Assembly (NCBI GenBank): GCA_033977485.1
Contig: CM066985.1
Location: forward strand, 70,541,045 to 70,605,044
Length of the DNA stretch: 64,000 nucleotides
Reading direction: 5' to 3'
From: Hydrangea macrophylla
Taxonomy: Eukaryota > Streptophyta > Magnoliopsida > Cornales > Hydrangeaceae
Program-made: the position numbers and the translations under genes
In this document: piece by piece, positions 25,201 to 36,193 of the stretch
Layout of the letters: the number at the start of each line of letters is the position of its first letter
Position numbering within the stretch: position 1 is the stretch's first letter
Notes under the pieces: model-generated
Told to the model about the DNA's origin: nothing
Databases searched by the model: none
Seen by the model: only the letters and a program-made list of their open reading frames with translations

Positions 25201-26132
25201 CGATTGAGAAACTCACGTTCTATTTGTTCCCAACTATCGATCGACTCTGGCTCCAAGTCAGTGTACCAATCAAAAGCATTCCCCTTCAGTGAGCGAACAA
25301 ATTGTTTGACAAGGAGATCACCCTCAGTGCCAGCATTGTTGCAGGTTTCAACAAAGTGGGCGACGTGTTGCTTTGGGTTACCTTTTCCATCGAATTGCTG
25401 GAACTTGGGAGGTTGATATCCGCTTGGCATTCGCATGTAATCAATCCTCTTTGTGTAAGGCTTAGCGTACATGAGCGAACTTTGGGATGACCCTCCATAT
25501 TGTGCTCTAATAGTGTCAGCTATCATGTCTTGTAATTGTTGGACTGATAGAGAACCAATTGAATTTGTAACTGACTTTTGTGGAGTCACCTCTTCCTTTT
25601 TGGTTTGGGAAGTGAATCCAGGAGGATGGGATAGATCTTGGCTAGACTCACCATCCTGATGAACTTCCAACCTATCCATGAGTTTGGCAATCTGTAGATC
25701 CTTTTCTTCCACCACTCTCTTCAAATCTTCGATCGCCTGGTGCATCTGAGTCAGTTGTTCATCTGTTGCACTGGTCATAAAAGCAGGCATGGTGATGGCA
25801 GTCGTGGATGTGGGGGAATGACTGTACCCATAAGAAGAATCTTTCATTGCATTGCCAAAACATGAATCTGAGCATGAGCCAGAACTTAAAAATTCATCTG
25901 AGATGGAATGGGTAAACTCTTCTTCTAAATAGGAATTTTTCCTAACAGATGCAGATTTTCTCGCAGCATTTTTCTTCAAGAAATCCAGGGTGATCACCGG
26001 TTGCCATTCAAAACCTTGTTGGGCTAGAGCTTTAGATTTGCTACGAGTCATCGGTCCTGTGAGAGCAGCGGCAATAGGAGCAACTTCTTTGCCATAAATA
26101 GATTGAGTCTTCTTGGAATCCATGAAGATCAA
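22290..26132 (-). CDS. Gag-protease polyprotein, partial Tat unit
   Basis: A 1,280-residue frame differing from the copy at 36194-40036 by one residue seen (Ser for Ala in GEF(S/A)LDDK). Domains: retrotransposon gag about residues 230-400, a CX2H..H..C zinc-like motif near 520, and an aspartic protease with LIDGGSAVN near 845. It ends at a TAG that is in frame with the RT frame downstream. It begins 73 bp downstream (minus strand) of the LTR at 26206. The protein would form the particle and cleave the polyprotein. Confidence 0.88.
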   Translation of the reverse strand: MIFMDSKKTQSIYGKEVAPIAAALTGPMTRSKSKALAQQGFEWQPVITLDFLKKNAARKSASVRKNSYLEEEFTHSISDEFLSSGSCSDSCFGNAMKDSSYGYSHSPTSTTAITMPAFMTSATDEQLTQMHQAIEDLKRVVEEKDLQIAKLMDRLEVHQDGESSQDLSHPPGFTSQTKKEEVTPQKSVTNSIGSLSVQQLQDMIADTIRAQYGGSSQSSLMYAKPYTKRIDYMRMPSGYQPPKFQQFDGKGNPKQHVAHFVETCNNAGTEGDLLVKQFVRSLKGNAFDWYTDLEPESIDSWEQIEREFLNRFYSTRRTVSMIELTSTKQWKDEPVVDYINRWRTLSLDCKDRLSEISAVEMYTQGMHWGLLYILQGIKPRTFEELATRAHDMELSLANHGKASPVSDQRKDRKEVSKSDKPFKKMTKDSMVVNTTPLKITGMNQKKEEKNLDRRQEKDRGKEKETYRPTLKELEEKEYPFPDSDVASMLEELLKNKLIELPECKRPEEMGKVNDPKYCKYHRIVGHPIEKCFVLKEKIMGLAKTGKILLDDEVEESNHTVITSKSLDTLDALRPPTLLPGASLVPIRFGSFEPVLIQRIFEHPIQTSSEDGHSLPNEERWVTVTRRRRQRRFVSLSPPSYLKGNESKKNFQWHPKRNTKKMTRSEEKSHIEEVFVQKPRVAVTLKEFFPEEFLGCEQIEAVHMVTYDDNKLDDNQSDDESLSKEVKVDSNVPAVSLGKTRAIPTKSVIADLLENLPPLFSISDALQLPKDLREAFIQVLQNPGEFSLDDKIVTQPNGRRTECATCSVAIVFTDDDLMLGSKPHNRPLFVCGYIREEKINRILIDGGSAVNIMPKSTMRKLGILVSDLSQSRLTIQGFNQGGQRAIGMIRVDLKIKELKASTLFHVIDAKTSYNLLLGRPWVHENDVVPSTLHQCFKFPKGEDVCKVTADIKPFTEAESYFADAKFYSDGDTIPEVFPTKALQAKPQEGEQVVELHAENESKAKRKIPIKDDHSLQVEKPSAKCPTSEVLRYIPKSRRKDGQSPFVEYSVVQDTKAKQIGKLKEEDLRVMKGNLIMPLSKLNQSATNKPPFSGFVPASQNSAIEGKFEPKSYKLLANSGYDFKDPSLLGRLIPEVTGEKVHGLNETQQKLRQRGYEVPISKVGLGFTPQEPLRIYQWKRKNNADAQYITVEDFNESEEKTEQDECRVSVFDRIEAPKPRVSVFERLESCNQVRPSNLHPRKSVFDRLGGSSVSSKKVHEEEFDEDLKDKEIRSFIPSRMKR

Positions 26133-26181
26133 ACTAGATCTAATGTTTTGGATGAAGGAGAATGAGATGAGGGGCAGAGTT

Positions 26182-26200
26182 GTCCCACCGGGCGTGCCAG
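26182..26200 (-). other. Primer-binding-site-like sequence, partial unit
   Basis: On the minus strand it reads CTGGCACGCCCGGTGGGAC, five bases after the LTR end (26206). The TGGCACGCCCGGTGGGA type is seen as the PBS of some plant gypsy elements. The cognate tRNA is not assigned. Confidence 0.6.
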
Positions 26201-26205
26201 AAATT

Positions 26206-27104
26206 TGTAAGCAACAAATTTTGAGTCCGAAAATCCAGCGGTCAAAACTGCAAACAAAGAGTCAAATATGGAATTTTATTAATCAAGAGAAAGTGGTTAC
26301 AAACTCTGTATTTTTGTATTCTTTATAAAAGAATAACCCCTGATTCTATCTCCTTGATGATTCCTGATTCGAGGGCTGAAACAGCGTATTCTCGAACGAA
26401 GCGATGAAAGTATCCTCCTGTGACGCTTTGGGTGGGCGGAAGGAAGAGAGATCTTTGAAGACAGGATTTGGCTGTCGAAGAGTTGATCTGGACGAATCGC
26501 AGAGAACAGTGGTGTGATGCTCTTCCTTGAATCGATCAGATGATTTGTTGAAGACTGATGTTATTCTCTAGTTGTATGTAGAGAATAACAGATCTGAAGC
26601 TTGAAACTTGAGTTGTGGCAGGTGGCCGTCGTCTTGTGAGAGAAGGCAGCTTGCTTAGGGTTTTCAATCTCCTATCTCCAGTCTGTGTGTCTTTAGGAGG
26701 AGGGTGTGAGCCTTTTTATAGGCACTAGCTTTTCCATATCTCATAAACTTACCTTCTAGGTCTGACTTATGAGATAATGACAAGTGTCCAATTTTTATAG
26801 GACCAAGTCAGTAGCCAATTAAATATTGACCCATCATTTATTTGGACAGGTCTATTATTTAATAAGCCAATTTATTTAATTGGGCATGACTCATGTCTTA
26901 TTTTGGCAAGCCCATTAGTACTAAATTAATTTATTTAATTGAGACCATGTATTATTTTAACAAGCCCAATAATAATAAATCAATATATATATATATTTAA
27001 TTGGGTTCAGCCCATTTCTTTCAGTTGACTAGTCAAAGAAGTAAAATATTGACTTTGACTAAATCAATGGTGATCTATGCATTATTAAAATTTCAATGCC
27101 TACA
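26206..27104 (-). mobile_element. Middle LTR of Tat tandem array (899 bp)
   Basis: Plus-strand ends are TGTAAGC and GCCTACA (TG...CA, imperfect 7-bp terminal repeat). A minus-strand TATA box CTATAAAAAGG lies at 26714-26724. Just upstream is a perfect 10-bp inverted repeat, TATCTCATAA (26737-26746) and TTATGAGATA (26767-26776). Compared with 40110-41014 it has a shorter (AT)n tract and two substitutions near 27007 (GGGTTCAG versus GGATTTAG). Confidence 0.9.
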
Positions 27105-27122
27105 GATGCCCCCACTTCAAGG
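27105..27122 (-). other. Polypurine tract of full Tat unit
   Basis: On the minus strand it reads CCTTGAAGTGGGGGCATC, directly before the LTR start TGTAGGC. This proves that the LTR at 26206-27104 serves as the 3' LTR of the full unit. Confidence 0.8.
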
Positions 27123-27740
27123 CTTGCCAATGTGCATGCTTGACATGTATGAGAGGCAGGACTTGAAGTATTTGAACTAAAATTTGATTTGCAAAAACCC
27201 ATGCGGTGCTTGAGAATAACCAACTCCAATGTTTTAACTGTCTGGGCACGCTAATTTCTTGTATAGGAACCTTTATCCAGTCTAACAACTCATTTAAAAT
27301 GATTCTTAATAAAACTAATATTGCCTTAGTTTGTATAAGAACCAATATAAAGTGAAACCTAAAATGAAATTGGTTCATTTTTTTTTTATTTATTTATTTT
27401 TTTTTAACTTTTCCAAACGGGTCCCATATAGGCTTAGATGGTCAATATGTGCCCATGGTACCATAAGATTAGAGTCCTACCCATTTGATCACCAATGAAG
27501 TTGTATGATAGCCTTTGGTGCTGCATCATACTTGATTAACTCCATGCATTAAGCACTGGGATTCCCCTTTTGAGGTTGGAGTGTTTTAGGAAATCTTTCC
27601 TTTGGTCTTGTACGTGAATACACGTATTTTATATACACTTGTCTTGATCTCCAAGAGAGATAAAGTTTTTAGACTGCTTTCCAAATTCAAAGTATGACAA
27701 ACTTTAGGAAACTTGTAAATTTACAAGCTTTCAATCCAAA
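27123..27740. other. Spacer between polypurine tract and antisense gene
   Basis: No gene. This is the upstream region of the antisense PMD gene and at the same time the 3' untranslated end of the Tat unit. Confidence 0.6.
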
Positions 27741-27750
27741 CCTATAAATA
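27741..27750 (+). promoter_or_regulatory. TATA box of antisense PMD gene
   Basis: CCTATAAATA lies about 40 bp before a sequence that fits a 5' exon ending at a good donor (27817, GTAAGTTG). Its placement inside the element suggests the antisense gene has its own promoter, separate from the LTR. Confidence 0.55.
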
Positions 27751-27816
27751 TAGGTACATTATGGTGACCATAGAATCACAACTTGACCACTTCGCAGAGG
27801 ACTTCAAGGTTGAGCT

Positions 27817-28630
27817 GTAAGTTGCTTCGAATTTTTTTTTTTTTTTTTAATAACTTCTTTCCTTGCTTTCATCAACCACTTGGTTGTATATCTATATGCA
27901 CATGTATACACTACTGCTGTGATGTACCAAATAAAATTCATGAATATTGGTTCCACATATTTTGCAGTTGAATTCCTTTTCGAGATTTCTTCACGACTTT
28001 GACACTTTTCGCAAAGAACTTTGGCTCTGTAAGTCTCTTCTTTTTTTTTTTTTTTTTTGTACCAATCTGCTGTATATGTTGTTAAATCCATGTAAGTAGC
28101 TACATAGAAATCAATGACCAATATAATCCAAGTATTGAATGTCGCATAATTGTTTTAATTGCATCGTGATGTATATGATCAAACCCAAGCTTTGAGTTTT
28201 GCAAATTTGTTAGAAAACTTTCCAGCAAGGTATATATATATATATATATCTTTCGACGACTTCAGAATCCATTATTCCATACTAATTCCTTTACTTGTCT
28301 GCCTTATGCATACACCTAGATATAGGTAGCATTAGACCCCAAAAGCAACACAATTGGCTAAAAGTTTAACAGGTGAGACCACATGCATGGTACCAAATTT
28401 AGCATTACTTGTCACCATTGTTGTCCCGATTGGCTCTAATTTATTTATTTATTTATTTTTTTTTGATTGGATCATGTAATTTCATATTCTTGGTATTTGC
28501 AAAGCAGCCCCATAATGTGTAAGCAACTTGAAGTAATTTATTTCAACTATAGCTGCAACTTGAAGCAGCCATTAATTTATTTATTTTTATTTATTTATTT
28601 ATTTTTTTTATTTTTTATTTTTTTTTGCAG
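27817..28630 (+). other. Two predicted 5' UTR introns of PMD gene
   Basis: Intron A is 27817-27967 (donor GTAAGTTG, acceptor TTTTGCAG). A 61-bp exon 27968-28028 follows. Intron B is 28029-28630 (donor GTAAGTCT, poly-T tract, acceptor TTTTGCAG). Both have strong plant consensus ends. The acceptor sits two bases before the ATG at 28633, which decides the start. Confidence 0.6.
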
Positions 28631-28632
28631 TG

Positions 28633-31600
28633 ATGGGAGATCACTTGATGCCTATGACTTCAAAGGGAGGTGCTAGAGTCATATCGTCTTCAACCAATAA
28701 ATTTCCTTTCTTCTCAAAGACCACTATCAGTGACAAGGGTCGTACACACAATATCTTGCTAGTTCGTGATCATGCTGAAGAGAGTGAAGCCAATGCAACA
28801 CGTTGCCTCTATCACACTCCGGCCATTGGAAGCTGCGCTAAAGCCTGGGATCCCACCGACTCAAATCTTTATCACTTGGAGAGATGGACAAAGACAGAAA
28901 GATTGGAGGCGATCTCTTTTAAAGCTAAAGGCCAGAGGGGTTCTTCCAAAGAGGTACATCTATTGGAGACTAGTCACCATACTCAATCTGCAGACTCAAG
29001 CGTTCCTCAGACACTTGGCCATCGTATATTTGAGCGTCAGACTCGTTGGACAGACTTTCGATCAACTGGAAACTTCTATCCCTCCGCTGGTTATTGGGAA
29101 TGGGCAGAGCTTATATTATTTCTCAGCAAAGAAGCATTGGAGACGGCTTGCCTTTATGAAGCCGTACTTGCCTCACTATTTGTATATGATCGTTGTCCAA
29201 ACATGGTATATGCCTTCTGCGAATCTTGGTGTCCTACCACCAATTCACTCCATAAATCCAGAGGAGAAATGTCTATTTCTTTAAGGGATTTGAAGAATAT
29301 TGGCGGGCTATCTATTTCTGGAGAATTTTATGATGAAGTGACTCCTACTTATGAAGAGATCGCTGGTCTTGATGCTGCTCGAGTTCCTGTTCTGCCTTCT
29401 AGTTGCCGATTTCTCTTTGCTGCCTACCATATCATAAGGAAGAAAGATGGTGAATCCGACTCCTCTCGACATCGAGTTGCAGTATGCTCTTGGGTGGACT
29501 GGTGGTTTCGTGGTGCCAAGCGTTATGACAATCCCTTTCACCCTGTTGAAACATCTAGGAATACCAATCGCAGGCGAGGCTATCATGTTCCTTCATCTTG
29601 TTTCCCTTCAGGTTATATTCGCAATCTCTATAGGACGCCCGAAGAAAATATCATCTTCACGGAGCTGGGAATTAAGGCAAGTGATGAAGATGAAGTTTAT
29701 TTAGCTGCTTTCTTGGTTACTTGGTTATGCAAGTTCGCATTGCCAAGTAGTCGTGGAGACTTCATTCGTCCCGAGACTTTCAAAGTGGCTTCTCTCATGG
29801 CTAGTGGAGTGAAATTTTGCCTTGCGATACCTGTTCTTGCCAGCATCTACAATGGTCTTTATCACATAGCTACTTATGCAAATGGTCCTGGGGAGTGCCC
29901 TACTGTTCTACCATGGCATTATGTGTACGTGTGGATGGGTGCATATTTTGGGCTCTACAACATTTCAAAAGATGTTCCTGCCAAGCCACGGATGTGCAGC
30001 TACGGAGGACGATTTCGCCATTTTAATTATGATCTAGCTACCAGTCGAGATATTTTTCAAAAGTCATGCGGTCTAAGCTGGCAGACACTAAGGCCGAGGG
30101 AAGCAAGCGATGCAAAACTCACGGACTCGTCCAAGAATCGGCTAAGAAAAGAAGATTTTGAGTATCTTGTGAGCCTTCGTTCATGCTATCTAACACTTAG
30201 GAGAGGAAGCCTTTACTTGGTGGAGCCATACAGTCCTCATCGATTTGCTCGACAATTTGGGTATTGCCAGGATCTTCCAGGGACCTTAACACGCGACATT
30301 AGAACAGCATCGCTTCGAGAGCTTATGTCACTTTGGCGATCCAGTACCTTTAGGGGACAATATTCTCAGATATTCATCCCTCGATGGCAGGCTTCACATG
30401 ACCAACAGTTTGCTTCAAAACGGTTCGTCAAATGGTGGGAGGAAGCCACGTGTTCCTATTTTTCCAAGAGCTTAGTTGTCTTGCAAGATAGCCATCGCAA
30501 TGATTTCAAGCTTATTGACTCTGATCGTCAGAAAGGCAAAGAGAAGTTTCCCCCTCCTCTAATATTTGAGAATTCTTCAAGTGAAGCTGGTGGAGTTGAT
30601 GATGACCTCGTGGATGTGTCTCCTTCTACTCGTCCTGGTCCTATTCCTGATAAGGACATAACAGCTTCCTCTTCAACTAGTAAAAGAAGTAGGCCAGAAT
30701 TGATTATTGTTGAAAGCAGTAAAAAGGCAAAAGTCGTGTCTCGAGATGGCCAACTTAGCGATCCAGATAGCGATAGGTGCAACCCTCGAAGGAAAAAGAA
30801 GGTTAATCAAGCACACATTGCGAAGAAAAAGGAGGATTCTTCTGCACATGGTAAGGAAATGGCGTTCCAACCAACAGACAAATTTGGTAAGACTCATACC
30901 ACTCGTCCCCGTACAATCTGTTTGACAAAGCCTAAAAAGGTATGCACCCCTTTACCTTTCCTAATTTTATTTTATCTTTCATATATATATATATATTTAC
31001 TTTCTTCATTTGACTTCATTATTGATGCGCATTTGCAAGGTCTCGGGAGGTAAATGTTCTTTGCCTGCACCTAATACCATATCAGAGCATGATGATATTC
31101 CCCTTGCGAAGATTCTGGAGACTAAGAGAGAAAAACTGGGAGTGGCTATCCAAGATGGACATTGCACCTCCAGGCCGATACTTTTATCTAGTGAGTTGTC
31201 TGTAGGAGATGAGGGCCAACTTCGGCGTGAGGCGAATAAGGTATCAAAAAATAAACTTCATTTTTTTTTTTACTCAATTCTCCAATTTAACTATCTCTAT
31301 TGCTTAGACAACCTTCCCTTGTACAGATTCAGGACTTGAAAGAGCAGGAAGAAGCATCAAGCAACATGAATGGTACCTCTATTCTTGAGAATAAAGAAGA
31401 ACACTCTGCTAATCATGACACTGCCATTGGTTATTGCTCTACCAAAGGTACCGCAACAAACTTGCAGCAGCAAGAGGAGGCTCACATCCCACATCCGAGT
31501 GTCTCGCTTTCGACCTATTGCCCAAGACGCATTCAATCTACTATTACCGATGAAGTTGTAAAACTTATGGGAACACGCCTTTTGGATAGGTTAAAATCCA

Positions 31601-32139
31601 CTCCATTTGAGCGTGTTAGCTCTGTAGTCGAGGGAGCGCTTGGAATTTATGATAGTATCAAAGCGCTCAAGGGTGACCCTTCGGCATTACAAAAGATCAT
31701 TGATTCTTATGTTCAAGATGTTAACCCGTATCTCGTTCTTGAAGTTCGTCAAATAGGACGTTTGACTTCAACTGATTTGGAAGGCATAAGAGCTGAAGCA
31801 ACAAAGAACTTGAATGCAGCATCCTCTACCCTTGTATCTACAGAATGTCGGCGCATAGAATGTGAAGAGGCTTTGAAGCAGGCCAAGGAAGAGCATGCTA
31901 TTCTTGAAGAAAAGATGCATTTGGTTCAGCAAAGGCAACTACAACTTGAAGAAGATTTGCGCGCGAAGATCGCCGAGGTTGATGCCGCAAAAGCAGAGGT
32001 AGCAAATGTAGAGAAGGCTATGCGAGATGTAGAGGCAACTTCAGTTATTGCTCCGGAAGAAGAAAAGGCCCTTGAAGAGTTGAGGGGAATGGTGGAGAGT
32101 CGGCGAGAGTCTCTTGATCCGCTCAAATGGATGGATTGA
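28633..32139 (+). CDS. Plant mobile domain (PMD, aminotransferase-like) protein, antisense passenger of Tat element
   Basis: Three coding exons, 28633-30939, 31040-31240 and 31327-32139, join in phase 0 through GT-AG introns of 100 and 86 bp, giving about 1,106 residues with no internal stop. Residues about 60-510 carry the PMD pattern: GEMSISLRDLKNIGGLSISG, WWFRGAKRYDNP, DEVYLAAFLVTWLCKFALP, RPETFKVASLMASG and CLAIPVLASIYNGLYHI. Basic stretches (KRSRPE, KKAKVV, RRKKK) near 690-740 look like nuclear signals. Exon 3 ends in a long Glu/Ala/Lys-rich coiled coil (about 990-1085). PMD proteins include Arabidopsis MAIN and MAIL1, nuclear factors in transcription and TE silencing; many others are TE-borne. 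The gene runs opposite to gag-pol and converges on it. Function here is unproven; the family assignment is firm. Confidence 0.85.
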
Positions 32140-32619
32140 AGCTTCTTAATTCTAGCTCCTTTATTCATTCGTTCCTTTATTTTTTTCATTTATATATATA
32201 TATATATATATTTTTATCAAATATGGACTTTATGGACTTTATTATTTATTCATGCATACTTTGAATGCACACATGTGGAATTTTGAGATCAGTGAATTTG
32301 CATCAATTGGCACAGGCTTCCACTTGTTCGTATATTGTTTCCTCGCTTTAAATCCATATTTATGGTTTTTCAAAAGCAAGTACTTATAGCCAATGACAAT
32401 CAAAGAGAGATGATGTAGTAAGATCAATTGTAGGTAGTGCACCCAAAACGTCTTCATATACACTAATTTATGTTCTTTGGATTCTTTAGAACCCAAAAGA
32501 ATCCTCTCCCATCATCATTTTTTTTTTTGAGTTGACTGAACTTGGAATGTACCCAAGCTGCCTACGTACCCACCAAGGGATCAAGTCATAACGTAGTTCA
32601 AAGCAAACTAAAATTTTTA

Positions 32620-32650
<31 letters not shown>

Positions 32651-32700
32651 TTAGGGGCCGTACACAGTTTTATACTCATGCAGGCCAGGAGTATGGCACC
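32140..32700. other. Convergent 3' region between PMD gene and pol
   Basis: Noncoding 560 bp where the antisense PMD gene and sense pol meet tail to tail. It holds (TA)n, T-rich tracts and the conserved hairpin block at 32557-32599. Confidence 0.6.
32557..32599. other. Conserved Tat block with CTACGT/ACGTAG arms, copy 1
   Basis: GCTGCCTACGTACCC then, after a variable middle, ACGTAGTTC. A second copy lies at 60329-60371 in a different Tat-type element, in the same relation to element strand. The arms CTACGT (32562-32567) and ACGTAG (32591-32596) could pair. Confidence 0.6.
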
Positions 32701-32701
32701 C

Positions 32702-33325
32702 TCATGCATAGTAGCGTTTCAAGAATTTGCCGTTGATAGGACCGATTCTCAAGCCATCTTGATCTACCAACTTGTAAGCTCCATTTGTGTATACTTCTTT
32801 CACCACATACGGTCCATCCCACTTTGAGACAAATTTGTTGCCAGTGCGATGAGTTGTAATGATGGGTCTTCTCACAGCAAGCACCAAGTCTCCAACTTGA
32901 AAAGATCGAGGTCGAACCTTTTTGTTGAATGCCTTGGACAAGCGAGCCTGATAGCATTCCAAGCGTTGTTGTGCCTCCAACCGCTTCTCATCCAGTGCTT
33001 CCAATTCCTGCAATCGCAATTGAGCATTGTCTTCTTCCGTAAGACCTTCTTGTATTGCAATTCTCAATGATGGGATTTGACTTTCAAGGGGAAGAACTGC
33101 TTCCACGCCATACACAAGCGAATATGGAGTAGCCTGAGTAGGTGTTCGGTAAGTTGTTCGGTAAGCCCAAAGTGCCTCCTCAATTCTTTCATGCCAATCC
33201 TTTTTGGATTTAGCGACAACCTTCTTCAACAAGTTGCACAATGTCTTATTAAAAGCTTCTGCAAGTCCATTTGCCGGCGCATTATACATTGAAGACTTAT
33301 GTTGCTTGAAGCCAAACTTTCGCAC
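32702..33325 (-). pseudogene. Integrase C-terminal part, full Tat unit
   Basis: It begins at the frameshift and carries NGLAEAFNKTLCNLLKK with the third catalytic acidic residue (Glu), WAYRTTYRTPTQATPYSLVYG, and the C-terminal FQVGDLVLAVRRP and KFVSKWDGPYVVKEVY (GPF/Y-type) blocks. It ends NGKFLKRYYA and a stop. It is displaced from the upstream integrase frame by a missing A in a short A-run (T3 at 33318-33320 on the plus strand). Confidence 0.9.
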
Positions 33326-35004
33326 AAATTGTCCATCAACTTATTGTAAAATGGTTTGCCATTATCGGTGATGATATAACGGGGTACGCCATACCGATAG
33401 ATGATATTACTCTTGATAAAGTTCACAACATTTTCCTTCTTCACTTCTCTAAGTGGGAGAGCTTCAGCCCATTTTGAAAAATAGTCCGTGGCAGTGAGGA
33501 TGTACAGGTGCCCTGCAGAGGACTTGGTTAGTGGCCCCACAATGTCTAGCCCCCATCCGTCAAATGGCCATGAAGAGACTGTAGGATGCAGCGGCTCTGG
33601 TGGTTGATGTATGAAATTTGCATGGAATTGGCAGGCTTGGCACCGTTTCGCGTACTCCATGCAGTCCTTAACCATAGAAGGCCAATAGTAACCCATCCTT
33701 TTGATTTGAAAGTGGAGTTTAGGTCCTGACTGATGGGCACCGCATACTCCAGAATGAGCTTCCTCCATTGCATGAATTGCTTCCTCCTCTCCTAAGCAAC
33801 GAAGGAAAAGGCCCTCGAATGACCGTATGAATAAAGTATCTTTGTAGTGAATGAATCGAGGTGCTCGTCTTCGTATCTCAGTTTTGTGCCGAAAATCTTC
33901 AGGTAACTTCCCATGCTCCAAATAATCAATAATTGGTCGTCTCCAATCATCAACATCAATAACAAGCACTGAAATAGTGTTGATTTCTTCTACTTTGTAC
34001 TCAGGTAGGTGCGGTAGCACCCATTGACAGCATACTGGGACACTTATATTTTCATTTCCAACTAGTGCTAAGGTCGTAGCCAAGTTTGCAAGTGCATCTG
34101 CCAATCGATTTTCTTCCCTCGGAACATGATCTAGGAAGACACATTCAAATTTGTCAAGCAAGTGACTGGCATATCGAAAGTAAGGTATCAGGTCATCCTT
34201 CTTAACCTCGTAATGTGTTAGAAGCTGATAGATGACCAACTGCGAATCTCCATAAATTTTAAGTTGAGGGATTTTCATCTCTATCGCCATTTGAAGTCCA
34301 ATAATGAGGGCTTGGTATTCAGCAACATTATTTGAACATAACTCTCCAAGCACCACAGAATAAGGCAACACTTGCTTTTGTGGTGAGACAAAGACTACTC
34401 CTGCCCCCGCTCCATCAGACCGAGATGAGCCATCGAAAAACATCATCCAGGCCGAGAGTATTTCAATGAAGAATACTTCTTCATCTGGAAAGTCGTCGGA
34501 AAGCTCCCAATCAGCAGGGACGGGATGATCTGCAAGAAAATTTGCTAGAGCCTGCCCTTTTACTGCCTTTTGTGATATGTAGATAATCTCATATTGATTG
34601 AACACCACTGACCATCTAGCTACGCGTCCAGATAAGACAGGTTTAGACATAACATACTTTATTGGATCAGCACGAGAGACTAAATGCACCGTGTATGCCT
34701 GAAAGTAGTGTCTCAATTTGTTAATGGAGAAGAATAGGGCAAGGCACATCTTCTCGATAGGTGAGTATTTCAGTTCAATCTCTATGAGACTTCTGCTCAG
34801 ATAGTAAAGAGCTCTTTCTTTCCCATCTTCATTCTCTTGTGCAAGCAAAGCTCCAAGCGATCTCTCTTGTGCTGCAACATACAAGATTAATGGCTTTTCA
34901 GGTATAGGGGCACCTAACACCGGCGAGTTCAAAAGGTATGCTTTTATACACTTGAGAGCATTATCACAGGCTTGATCCCATTTAAAAGGGACCTCTTTTT
35001 TCAT
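33226..35004 (-). pseudogene. RNase H, archaeal-type RNase H and integrase N-terminal part, full Tat unit
   Basis: Domain order: gypsy RNase H remnant (about residues 1-160, KKEVPFKWDQACDNALKCIK start), then archaeal-type RNase H (about 185-310: FFDGSSRSDGAGAG, NNVAEYQALIIGL, IYGDSQLVIYQL, NRLADALANLA), then the integrase zinc domain (HSGVCGAH, CQACQ) and core (WGLDIVGPL, and IITDNGKPF near 545). The second, archaeal-type RNase H is a hallmark of the Tat lineage. The frame is lost after NGKPFYNKLMDN by a one-base deletion and resumes in the frame ending at 32702. Confidence 0.92.
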
Positions 35005-36187
35005 GAGACGATTGAAAGGTTAGCATCGACCTGAAAGATTTGATATAAATCGTCGTATGAATGCCAAGTGACCTTGTAGGCTTCGAAGTTCTTGCAAATT
35101 TCTCGGAATGGGCATTTTTTTGAATGGCATCGATTTTAGCTGGATCTACTTCAATGCCTCGATGTCGAACAATGAATCCTAAAAATTTTCCAGAGGTTAC
35201 GCCAAAAGCACATTTAAGAGGATTCATTTTCAATTCGTACTTCCTTAGCCTATTGAACACTGTGCGAAGATCTTGTAGATGGTTTCTCCTATGTTTGGTT
35301 TTCACAACCAAATCATCAACATAGCATTCTACTTGCTTGTGCAACATATCATCAAATATCTTTTGCATGGCTCGTTGATAAGTGGCGCCTGCATTCTTCA
35401 AACCAAAAGGCATTACCTTATAACAGTAGATACCTTTCGGAGTACGAAAAGCTGTACATTCTTCATCTACAGAAGACATTCTAATTTGGTTATACCCAGA
35501 AGATCCATCCATAAAAGATAAAGCTTCATATCCAGTAGTTGCATCCACCATCAGCTCAATTTTTGGTAAAGGAAAGTCATCTTTTGGACATGCTTTATTT
35601 AGGTCACGAAAGTCAACACATACACGAATTTGTCCATTCTTTTTCTTGACAGGGACAATGCTTGAAATCCATGTTGGGTATTTTACTTCCCTAATAAACC
35701 CAGCCTCAATGAGTTTATTAACCTCTGTTTCAATTTTTAGAGTGAGTTCGGGTCTGCACCAACGTTGAGCTTGTTTAATTGGCCGGACACCATTTTTGAT
35801 GGCAAGACTATGAACTGCCACTTTCAGATCAAGCCCTGGCATCTCTTTATATGTCCAAGCGAAAACATCCTTGTACTCCGATAGTAGCTTATGGTATTCT
35901 TCTTCTTCTACCATAGTCAAGGAAGCGCTAACAAAGACTGGACGTGGGTCATCGATATCACCAAGATTCACCTCTTTAAGTTCATCTACTGTTGCTTGTC
36001 CACCATCTTCTAGCTCTACCGGAGCATCTTTGACATCATCATTGGTAGACTCCGAGTCTGAGTCATCTTCCACTGTGATATGGTAGGAAGTAAATGTTTC
36101 CTTTGTTGGGACTTCCTCTTCAGAGAGACTTGTGTGTACAATAGTACGCCTTTTCACTTTAAGATTACCCTCCACGCTGATTATCAA
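34982..36187 (-). pseudogene. Reverse transcriptase, full Tat unit
   Basis: This frame continues that of gag-pro after a TAG. Residues about 135-340 hold the RT: KKNGQIRVCVDFRDLNKACP, MDGSSGYNQI, FRTPKGIYCYKVMPFGLKNA and YVDDLVVK near 290. After KIDAIQK a seven-A run (T7 at 35115-35121 on the plus strand) shifts the frame by one base. RNase H is picked up in the overlapping frame starting at 35004. Catalytic Asp residues are present, but the polyprotein cannot be made without a stop bypass and a frameshift. Confidence 0.92.
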
Positions 36188-36193
36188 GGATGA

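Noticed and set aside
22958..26328. Many 60-100 codon ORFs on both strands across the gag-pro regions (and their copies at 36862-40232)
   Set aside because: Shadows of the long gag-pro frame; they repeat at the same offset in both units.
28766..29284. 172-codon plus-strand ORF
   Set aside because: It overlaps exon 1 of the PMD gene in another frame and has no domain of its own.
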